Origin: SZUA-430 sp034440175
Lineage (GTDB): Bacteria > Pseudomonadota > Alphaproteobacteria > Micropepsales > Micropepsaceae
Length of the DNA stretch: 14,576 bases
Direction: 5' to 3'
NCBI GenBank assembly: GCA_034440175.1
Contig: JAWXBO010000117.1
Coordinates: 1-14,576 of the forward strand
Below the pieces are notes generated by a model. It saw only the letters and a program-made list of their open reading frames with translations. It did no database searches and was not told the DNA's origin. Both the position numbers and the translations under genes were made by a program. Position 1 is the first letter of the stretch. Each line of letters starts with the position of its first letter. This document shows, piece by piece, positions 6,731-12,695 of the stretch.

Positions 6731-8203
6731 ATGCCGGACGTTGAGCAAGCCCCACCTTCCTATCACCGTAAGGAACGAGGCGGGCGTCTGTCTACGAGCG
6801 TAAAGCTTGCGCAGGGCGTTGGTGCTATCCCGGACACGATCAAGAACTGGGTGTTCCATACTTTCGTATTGCTTTTCTACAGCCAAATATTGGGTGTCAA
6901 TGCGCTTCTCGTGTCGCTCGCTCTTAGTTTGAGCATCATCATTGACGCGATAGCTGATCCCTGGATTGGTTCGATATCTGACAATTTGCATTCCAAATGG
7001 GGTAGGCGGCATCCGTTGATGCTGCTTGGTTCTGTGCCGTTGGGTGTCTGCTTCTATTTTGTGTTCATGCCACCGCCGGGACTTTCGCACTTGGAATTGT
7101 TCTGGTGGCTTGTGTCATTCATGATTTTGACCCGGATATTCTTGTCGATTTATTTTGTCCCGTGGGCGGCGATTGCCGCTGAATTGTCCGACGACTATCA
7201 CGAGCGAACGTCGATCATGGCCTACCGTTTTGCGGTGGGCTGGTTCATCGGTTTGCTCTTTCCTGTCATTACTTTTGGCGTTGTGATGGCGAATACGCCG
7301 GAACATCCTGTCGGTCAGTTGAATCCGGCGGCCTATCCGACAATGGCGTTTATTGGCGCGATCTTGATGACGTCGGGGGCGCTGGCGACCACGTTTTTGA
7401 CATGGGGACAAATTCCTTATCTGCGGCAGCATTCGGTGAGGCAAAGCATTCCGAGTGTCACGCAAACAATCAAGGAGTTCCGGCGCGGGCTTGAGAATGA
7501 TCAGTTCAGGCTGTTCTTCATGATTGTGCTTATTGCGTCGGCGATTTCCGGCACGACGCAGAACATGTCGATCTATATGGCAACGTTTTTCTGGCAATTG
7601 GGATCTGATGATCTGCGCTGGTTTGGGCTGATCGGGGTTGGTGCGATAATTGCCTTTCCCGTCGTTGCCTTGCTTCAGCGCTGGATCGACAAGAAGTTTA
7701 TTCTGATGATGAGCGCGACCATGAGCTTGCTCGCGGGTGTTGTGGTCGTCGGCTTGCGGTTCTTGGGGATCATGCCTGAGAACGGATCAGATCTGTTGCT
7801 CACGATTTTGATTATTGATGGCGCGTTCTTCGCTGCTATGGAGGTTATCCGTGGTGTGATTAGTGCGTCGCTGATTGCTGATATTCTCGATCAGCATGAG
7901 CTCAACACCGGTTACCGGCAGGAAGCGATGTTCAACGCCGCTGTTGTGTTCTGTGTCAAGGCAACGTCTGGGCTTGGGATCTTGTTTGGTGGACTGATAT
8001 TGAGCTTGATCAATCTGCCCGTGCAATCGCCGCCCTCAGAGGTGCCGCAGGATACGATCAATCTCTTGGGGCTGCTGGTGGGTTTGTGTCTGCCGGTGTT
8101 TCATATCTTTCCGATCATGATGGTGCGGCACTATAAGATCACGCGGCAAGTGCACGCGGATATCCGACAAGCGCTTGATGAGCGGCGCCGGACATCCGCG
8201 TAG
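6731..8203 (+). CDS. MFS transporter of the GPH (MelB-like) cation symporter family
   Basis: The product is 490 residues with about twelve hydrophobic helices. Helix 2 and the following loop carry the GPH/MelB signature: IDAIADPWIG at 71-80, then SD at 83-84, and WGRRHP at 90-95. The two aspartates, Asp72 and Asp76, are spaced like Asp55 and Asp59 of melibiose permease, which bind the coupling cation, so cation symport is likely. Known GPH members move sugars, but many homologues sit in steroid, terpenoid or aromatic degradation clusters, so the name does not fix the substrate. GGGAGAG ends about 6 bases before ATG at 6731. The gene follows the hot-dog gene by 38 bp in the same direction and is convergent with the SDR remnant, 7 bp beyond its stop. 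Confidence 0.9.
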   Translation: MPDVEQAPPSYHRKERGGRLSTSVKLAQGVGAIPDTIKNWVFHTFVLLFYSQILGVNALLVSLALSLSIIIDAIADPWIGSISDNLHSKWGRRHPLMLLGSVPLGVCFYFVFMPPPGLSHLELFWWLVSFMILTRIFLSIYFVPWAAIAAELSDDYHERTSIMAYRFAVGWFIGLLFPVITFGVVMANTPEHPVGQLNPAAYPTMAFIGAILMTSGALATTFLTWGQIPYLRQHSVRQSIPSVTQTIKEFRRGLENDQFRLFFMIVLIASAISGTTQNMSIYMATFFWQLGSDDLRWFGLIGVGAIIAFPVVALLQRWIDKKFILMMSATMSLLAGVVVVGLRFLGIMPENGSDLLLTILIIDGAFFAAMEVIRGVISASLIADILDQHELNTGYRQEAMFNAAVVFCVKATSGLGILFGGLILSLINLPVQSPPSEVPQDTINLLGLLVGLCLPVFHIFPIMMVRHYKITRQVHADIRQALDERRRTSA

Positions 8204-8210
8204 TTCGCTC

Positions 8211-8429
8211 TTACGAAGTACCGACGACGCTGCCGTCGCAGGCAATCGTCTGTCCGGCGACATACTGGCCCGCGCGTGAGCAGAGGAAGATAGCCAGGCC
8301 TGCAATATCTTCTGGCGTGCCGACGCGGCCGGAAGGATTGTTCTTGCCAATGACATCCCAATCGACGTCATCGGTCTTGCCGCCAAAGCCAACGCCTGTT
8401 GACAGCATCCAGTTGGGGAAGGGGCCTGA
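8211..8429 (-). pseudogene. 3' stump of a short-chain dehydrogenase/reductase gene
   Basis: The minus strand encodes about 72 residues that match only the C-terminal quarter of a classical SDR. They start at GPFPNWMLS (the loop after the cofactor-binding core, normally preceded by APG), continue through GRVGTPEDIAGLAIFLCS, and end in the canonical YVAGQTIACDG followed by a natural TAA stop. SDR proteins are usually about 250 residues, so about 180 residues, including the Rossmann glycine motif and the Ser-Tyr-Lys catalytic residues, are absent. The likeness stops abruptly near 8430. A short frame can be read from GTG at 8504, but its first 25 residues are unlike any SDR. It is best read as the tail of a gene broken by deletion or rearrangement next to kdsA. 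Confidence 0.85.
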
Positions 8430-8567
8430 GCGGGTATTTCGGTGACAGTGCACTTGACTCTCCTCTGCACTCTCTCCCGGCCCCCGCTTCACCGGTTTCA
8501 GCACCAGTCCGGTTTTGCGTTCCGAGCGGTCGATGGATAACTCACGGAAATGAACGGATTTGAGCGA
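8430..8567. other. Junction region between SDR stump and kdsA
   Basis: This 138-bp stretch joins the kdsA stop codon to the truncated SDR. On the minus strand the frame stays open from the base after the kdsA stop through into the SDR stump, encoding SVHFRELSIDRSERK and then TGLVLKPVKRG, which I do not recognise. It includes TCGGTGACAGTG at 8439-8450, the inverse of 1985-1996, and a weak ACCGG/CCGGT hairpin at about 8491-8514. It is probably rearranged or non-coding. Confidence 0.5.
8439..8450 (-). repeat. 12-bp inverted partner of the repeat at the left cassette edge
   Basis: TCGGTGACAGTG is the exact reverse complement of 1985-1996. It lies about 10 bp upstream (in minus-strand sense) of the point where likeness to an SDR begins, so it marks or closely borders a junction. 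A 12-bp match within a window of this size could in principle arise by chance; its location at both edges is what makes it notable. Confidence 0.45.
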
Positions 8568-9401
8568 TCAGCGCTTCCGCTTTGCTAGGCGATCGAAGTC
8601 CAGCAGGTCGCTGAGCAGGGCTTCCATGTCTTTCAAGTGGACCATGTTGGGTCCGTCTGAGGGGGCGTTGTCGGGGTCTTGATGGGTTTCCATGAAGACG
8701 GCAGCGACGCCGATGGCGATGGCGGCGCGGGCGAGCACCGGCACCATTTCGCGCTGGCCACCTGACTTGGTGCCCTGCCCGCCCGGTTGTTGCACCGAGT
8801 GCGTGGCGTCGAAGACGACCGGGCAGCCGATGTCTTTGAGGACCGGAAGCGCGCGCATGTCGGAGACCAGCGTGTTGTAACCGAACGAGACGCCGCGCTC
8901 GGTGGTCATGACGTTGGGGTTGCCCGCGTCTGTCACTTTGGCCACGACATTTTTCATGTCCCAGGGGGCGAGGAATTGACCCTTCTTGACGTTGACGATG
9001 CGTCCGGTTTTTGCGGCGGCGACGAGCAGATCGGTCTGGCGGCACAAGAACGCCGGTATCTGCAAAACGTCGACGGCTTGGGCCGCGAGCTTGCATTGCT
9101 CTTCGGTGTGGACGTCGGTGAGGACGGGGATGTTCAGCTTCTCGCGCAGGTCGGCAAAGATCGGCAGTGCGAGTTCGAGGCCCATGCCGCGTTCGGCGTT
9201 GGCGCTGGTGCGGTTGGCTTTGTCGAAGCTGGTTTTGTAGATGAAGCCGATGCCCAGTTTGGTTGTGATTTCCTTGATGGCCGTTGCCATTTCGAAGGCG
9301 TGTTGACGGCTTTCCAGGGCGCAAGGGCCAGCGATCAAAGTGAACTGCTTGTCGTTGGCAATCTCGACGTTGCCTGCTTTGACGGTGTGGTTGGGCTTCA
9401 C
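8568..9401 (-). CDS. kdsA: 3-deoxy-8-phosphooctulonate synthase (KDO-8-phosphate synthase)
   Basis: The product is 277 residues, normal for the family. The cytoplasmic enzyme joins phosphoenolpyruvate to arabinose 5-phosphate to give KDO 8-phosphate, for the inner core of lipopolysaccharide. Visible motifs are AGPCALES at 24-31, YKTSFDKANRTS at 55-66, GRIVNVKKGQF at 133-143 and FDATHSVQQPGG at 197-208. Cys27 replaces the Asn of the E. coli enzyme and, with His201, Glu238 and Asp249, forms the metal site of the metal-dependent class. The start is GTG at 9401; its ribosome binding site AGGA overlaps the stop codon of pyrG, nine bases upstream, so the two are almost certainly co-transcribed and translationally linked. 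The usual downstream neighbour eno is missing, and the last 27 codons have a diverged second copy at 1875-1955. Confidence 0.97.
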   Translation of the reverse strand: MKPNHTVKAGNVEIANDKQFTLIAGPCALESRQHAFEMATAIKEITTKLGIGFIYKTSFDKANRTSANAERGMGLELALPIFADLREKLNIPVLTDVHTEEQCKLAAQAVDVLQIPAFLCRQTDLLVAAAKTGRIVNVKKGQFLAPWDMKNVVAKVTDAGNPNVMTTERGVSFGYNTLVSDMRALPVLKDIGCPVVFDATHSVQQPGGQGTKSGGQREMVPVLARAAIAIGVAAVFMETHQDPDNAPSDGPNMVHLKDMEALLSDLLDFDRLAKRKR

Positions 9402-9410
9402 GGTGTTTTC

Positions 9411-11039
9411 CTAGACCAAACGGCTTTGGGTGACGGCGGCGGCGATGAAACTTGCGAATAGAGGATGGGGTTCGAACGGCCGCGATTTCAATTCTGGATG
9501 GAATTGCACGCCAATGAACCACGGGTGATCGGCGCGTTCGCAGATTTCCGGCAACAGGCCGTCGGGCGACATGCCGGTGAAAATGAAGCCCGCTTTCTCG
9601 AGAGCTTCGCGATATTCCAGGTTGACCTCGTAACGATGGCGATGACGTTCTTCGATTTCGAGTGCGCCGTAGATTTCGGCGACCTTGCTGCCGCGCTTGA
9701 GAAGGGCCTGATACTTGCCGAGCCGCATTGTGCCGCCGAGTTCACCGCCGGCGCGGCGTTTTTCAAGCTGGTTGCCGCGCATCCATTCGGTCATCAGACC
9801 CACGACCATGGTCTTGCACGGACCGAACTCGGTTGAGCTGGCGTCGGACAGGCCCGCGAGATTTCGTGCGGCTTCGATGACGGCCATTTGCAGGCCGAAG
9901 CAGATGCCGAAAAAAGGCACATTCCTCGTGCGGGCAAATTTCGCGGCTTCGATTTTGCCTTTGGTGCCGCGTTCTCCGAAGCCGCCGGGAACGAGGATGG
10001 CGTGAACATCTTCGAGATGCTGGATGTGGCCAGGTTCTTCGAAGACTTCGGAGGCGATCCACTCGGCCTTGACGCGCACGTTGTTGGCGATGCCGCCGTG
10101 CGCGAGGGCTTCGTTCAGGGATTTGTAGGCGTCTTTGAGGCCGGTGTATTTGCCGACGATGGCGATTTTGACTTCGCCTTCGGGTTCTTTCACGCGCTTG
10201 ACTACGGTGATCCATGGCGCAAGTTTTGGCGCGGGCGCGTCTTTGATGCCGAAAATCGACAGCACTTCGTCGTCGAAGCCTTGCGCGTGATAGGACAGCG
10301 GAGCTTCGTAAATCGTTGACACGTCGAGCGCCTGAATGACGCTGGAAGCGCGGACGTTGCAGAACAGGGCGATCTTGCGGCGTTCTTCGGCGGCGACTTC
10401 GCGATCGGAGCGGCAGAGGACAATGTCGGGCTGGATGCCGATCGAGCGCAGCTCTTTGACGGAGTGCTGGGTCGGTTTGGTTTTCAGTTCGCCGGAGGCC
10501 GCAATATAGGGGATCAGGGTGACGTGGATGAACAGGCTGCGTTCGCGGCCGAGTTCGTTGCCGAGCTGGCGGATGGCCTCGAAGAACGGCAGGCCTTCGA
10601 TGTCGCCGACCGTGCCGCCGATTTCGCAGAGCACGAAGTCGACGTCGTCGGAGGCGCCGAGCACGAACTGCTTGATGGCGTCGGTGACGTGCGGGATGAC
10701 CTGGATGGTGGCGCCCAAATAATCGCCGCGGCGTTCGCGGGTGAGAATATCGAGATAGATGCGCCCCGTCGTGACGCTATCGCCCTTGGTCGCCGAGACG
10801 CCGGTGAAGCGTTCGTAGTGGCCGAGATCGAGATCGGTTTCCGCGCCGTCGTCGGTGACGAAGACCTCTCCGTGCTGATATGGGGACATCGTGCCCGGAT
10901 CGACGTTCAGATAGGGGTCGAGTTTACGCAGGCGGACTTTGAATCCGCGTGCCTGCAACAGCGCGCCGAGGGCCGCTGATGCGATACCTTTGCCGAGGGA
11001 TGAGACCACGCCGCCGGTGATGAAGATGAACCGCGCCAT
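9411..11039 (-). CDS. pyrG: CTP synthase (glutamine-hydrolysing)
   Basis: The product is 542 residues, the standard length. It makes CTP from UTP with ATP and glutamine in the cytoplasm. The N-terminal synthetase domain (about 1-270) starts FIFITGGVVSSLGKG at 4-18 with the ATP-binding loop and contains CEIGGTVGDIE at 138-148. The C-terminal class I glutamine amidotransferase domain (about 290-542) has the oxyanion strand PGGFGERG at 351-358, the nucleophile Cys380 in FGICFGLQ, and the catalytic His514 and Glu516 in FHPE. ATG at 11037-11039 follows a GGTGGTGG purine-rich stretch. It lies between secG (74 bp upstream, with a terminator-like hairpin in the gap) and kdsA (9 bp downstream). Confidence 0.98.
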   Translation of the reverse strand: MARFIFITGGVVSSLGKGIASAALGALLQARGFKVRLRKLDPYLNVDPGTMSPYQHGEVFVTDDGAETDLDLGHYERFTGVSATKGDSVTTGRIYLDILTRERRGDYLGATIQVIPHVTDAIKQFVLGASDDVDFVLCEIGGTVGDIEGLPFFEAIRQLGNELGRERSLFIHVTLIPYIAASGELKTKPTQHSVKELRSIGIQPDIVLCRSDREVAAEERRKIALFCNVRASSVIQALDVSTIYEAPLSYHAQGFDDEVLSIFGIKDAPAPKLAPWITVVKRVKEPEGEVKIAIVGKYTGLKDAYKSLNEALAHGGIANNVRVKAEWIASEVFEEPGHIQHLEDVHAILVPGGFGERGTKGKIEAAKFARTRNVPFFGICFGLQMAVIEAARNLAGLSDASSTEFGPCKTMVVGLMTEWMRGNQLEKRRAGGELGGTMRLGKYQALLKRGSKVAEIYGALEIEERHRHRYEVNLEYREALEKAGFIFTGMSPDGLLPEICERADHPWFIGVQFHPELKSRPFEPHPLFASFIAAAVTQSRLV

Positions 11040-11078
11040 GGACCACCACCATAAGGAGAAAAGAGTTACACGACCAAG

Positions 11079-11108
11079 AAAAAATTCAACGCGTCTGTGG
11101 AACGCGTT
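11079..11108 (-). terminator. Intrinsic terminator-like hairpin between secG and pyrG
   Basis: In the minus-strand transcript AACGCGT (11108-11102) pairs perfectly with ACGCGTT (11094-11088) around a 7-base loop, and GAATTTTTT follows directly, with six T at 11084-11079. It begins only six bases after the secG stop codon. This is a textbook shape, although the 7-bp stem is short. Only about 39 bp remain before the pyrG start, so pyrG must either be reached by readthrough or use a promoter overlapping the hairpin. Confidence 0.6.
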
Positions 11109-11113
11109 TCACG

Positions 11114-11575
11114 CTAGTTTTCCGGCGGTGCCGGTGCGGGAGCAGGTTGCGGTGATGCCGGCGCGGGCGCTGCCGGTGCGGCCGGAACAGGTGCAGGAAG
11201 TGCCGCAGGGCTTGCTGGCAGCGGCGTTCCTGCCGGTGCTGCTGGAAGCGGGGTCGGCGAAGGCTGGGCTGGCGCGGTAGCGCCGGGCGGCAATGTCCCA
11301 AGCGGCGCGGATGTCGAGGTCGCGTCCTCCAGCGGGCTCACTTTGCGGGTGTTTTTCGCCAGAACCGTGAGCGCAATTGAGGTCGTGATAAAGATTGTCG
11401 CCAGAATCACCGTGGTGCGGGTAAGCACGTTTGCGGCGCCGCGCCCGGTCATCAGGCCGCCCATGCCGCCACCGCCGCCCATACCAAGGCCGCCGCCTTC
11501 CGAGCGTTGCAGCAGGATCACGCCGATCATCGCAATGCAGACGACGACTTCAATGGTTAGCAGAACAGCGTACAT
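11114..11575 (-). CDS. secG: Preprotein translocase subunit SecG
   Basis: The product is 153 residues. SecG is the small auxiliary subunit of the SecYEG inner-membrane channel. Two helices are clear: about 1-22 (MYAVLLTIEVVVCIAMIGVI) and about 52-73. They are joined by the conserved loop LLQRSEGGGLG at 21-31 and a glycine-rich stretch containing GGGGGMGG. Residues about 90-153 form a Pro/Ala-rich, low-complexity tail, which is why this protein is longer than the usual 75-130 residues. I chose ATG at 11575 because it begins directly with helix 1 and has AGAGAGAG upstream; a longer frame from 11749 adds 58 residues overlapping the divergent mepA gene. The gene leads the secG-pyrG-kdsA run; the often adjacent tpiA is not here. 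Confidence 0.93.
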   Translation of the reverse strand: MYAVLLTIEVVVCIAMIGVILLQRSEGGGLGMGGGGGMGGLMTGRGAANVLTRTTVILATIFITTSIALTVLAKNTRKVSPLEDATSTSAPLGTLPPGATAPAQPSPTPLPAAPAGTPLPASPAALPAPVPAAPAAPAPASPQPAPAPAPPEN

Positions 11576-11657
11576 AAGCGGCGTGTCTCTCTCTAGTCGA
11601 AGCGGCGGCTTGTAGCCCAACCTGCGGTTACTTGCTACCCCCGGCCAAACAGGACAA
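11576..11657. promoter_or_regulatory. Divergent intergenic region, secG / mepA
   Basis: This 82-bp gap separates divergent starts and must hold the promoters of both the secG-pyrG-kdsA run and mepA, unless they lie inside the genes. The ribosome binding sites are visible (AGAGAGAG leading into secG, AGGAC leading into mepA). I find no -35/-10 pair good enough to name. Confidence 0.35.
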
Positions 11658-12557
11658 ATGTGGCTTATGTGGACTTTGGTCAAGACGTTCGGCGTTCCCG
11701 TTGCGCTCGCAGTGCTGATAACGGCTTGCGAGCGGGACATTGACGTCACACCTCCCGTTACGGTGGCTGCTGCTCCTCCAGCTGCCGAGCAATTTGCCGC
11801 AGTTCAGTCGTCCAGTGGCGGCGAATCGAGAGTCTATGGCACCTACACGCGCGGCTGCATTGCCGGGGCCCAGCAATTGCCGCTCGAGGCTGTACACTGG
11901 CAGGTGCTGAATCCGGCGCGTAACAGGGCGTGGGGTCATCCGGGCTTGATCCGCTTTATCCGGTTGCTGGCGGCGGGCGTTGCCAGTGATGGCTTTCGCG
12001 GTGTGCTGGTTGGCGATCTGGCTCAGCCGCGTGGCGGGCCCCTGCCCTCGGATCACAATTCGCATCAGGTTGGTCTGGATGCCGACATCTGGCTGACGCC
12101 GTTGCCTGCGCGAAAGTTGAGTGCGGGTCAATTGGAGACGTTCGAGCCGCCGTCGATGGTTGATGTCAGCACCTTGAGGGTGAACGCGTTGTTCGGCGCG
12201 GCGCAGGTTTCGTTGCTGAAGCGCGCAGCGCAGGCGCCGGGGGTTGAGCGCATCTTTGTCTCGCCGCCGATCAAACAGGCTCTTTGCGCGCGTGCGGCTG
12301 GGCAGGCTTGGCTGCAAAAGATCAGGCCGTGGCGCGGACACATGGCGCATATGCATGTGCGCATGGCGTGCCCGGTGGACAGCGACGATTGCAAGGACCA
12401 GGAACCGCCGCCCGACGGCGACGGCTGCGGGGCGGAGCTGGCGTCGTGGTTCAAGGACACATCGTGGAAGCGCGAAGGCTCGACGCCGTATGCGCCGGAG
12501 AAGGCGATGCGTCTGGACGTGTTGCCCGCGCAATGCCGGCAGTTGCTGCGGGGCTAG
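11658..12557 (+). CDS. mepA: Penicillin-insensitive murein endopeptidase, lipoprotein-like
   Basis: The product is 299 residues and matches peptidase family M74 (MepA), LAS-type zinc enzymes that cut peptide cross-links in peptidoglycan. The zinc motif SDHNSHQVGLDADIW at 131-145 supplies His136 and Asp143, and GHMAHMHVRMACP at 227-239 supplies the HxH pair His231/His233. GDLAQPRGGPLPSDHNSH is typical of the family. The N-terminus has a hydrophobic signal ending ITAC with Cys24, a plausible lipobox, so the protein may be lipid-anchored; E. coli MepA has an ordinary cleaved signal. Residues 28-58 are a Pro/Ala/Ser-rich linker. The start at 11658 has AGGAC very close (2-base gap), so ATG at 11670 is an alternative that leaves the lipobox intact. 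It diverges from secG and is convergent with the symporter gene. Confidence 0.92.
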   Translation: MWLMWTLVKTFGVPVALAVLITACERDIDVTPPVTVAAAPPAAEQFAAVQSSSGGESRVYGTYTRGCIAGAQQLPLEAVHWQVLNPARNRAWGHPGLIRFIRLLAAGVASDGFRGVLVGDLAQPRGGPLPSDHNSHQVGLDADIWLTPLPARKLSAGQLETFEPPSMVDVSTLRVNALFGAAQVSLLKRAAQAPGVERIFVSPPIKQALCARAAGQAWLQKIRPWRGHMAHMHVRMACPVDSDDCKDQEPPPDGDGCGAELASWFKDTSWKREGSTPYAPEKAMRLDVLPAQCRQLLRG

Positions 12558-12594
12558 GCCCCCCATCGTCTGCAGCCGCTAACGCGGCGCAGCC

Positions 12595-12656
12595 ACTTCC
12601 CCCGCAAGCGGGGGCAGACAGAAAATCTGGTGTCTTCCTCCGCTTGCGGGGGAAGT
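12595..12656. repeat. Pair of GC-rich extragenic palindromes, possible bidirectional terminator
   Basis: Two related palindromes sit between convergent genes. ACTTCCCCCGCAAGCGGGGG occupies 12595-12614 and its near reverse complement (CTTCCTCCGC, then TTGCGGGGGAAGT) occupies 12634-12656, so each can fold alone or the two can pair with each other. Units of this CCCCCGCAAGCGGGGG type are common repeats in alphaproteobacterial intergenic DNA (recalled). No T-run follows either one, so termination would be by structure or Rho. The rest of 12558-12695 holds only a weak CCTGCG/CGCAGG hairpin. Confidence 0.75.
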
Positions 12657-12695
12657 ACCTGCGCAGCACTTGTGGCTCGCAGGGTATGGGGGCCT

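Noticed and set aside
8430..8504. Treating the SDR stump as an intact 97-residue gene from GTG at 8504
   Set aside because: The cofactor fold and catalytic residues are absent, and the first 25 residues do not resemble an SDR, so a broken gene is the better reading.
8542..9522. 326-codon minus-strand frame overlapping kdsA and pyrG
   Set aside because: It is an out-of-frame shadow of kdsA with a strongly Arg/His/Pro-biased composition.
11576..11749. 58-codon N-terminal extension of SecG
   Set aside because: SecG begins with helix 1 at the ATG at 11575. The extension overlaps the start of divergent mepA and has no likeness to SecG.
11628..12566. 312-codon minus-strand frame opposite mepA
   Set aside because: The plus strand has full MepA zinc motifs. 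This antisense product is Arg/Gln-rich and shows no domain.
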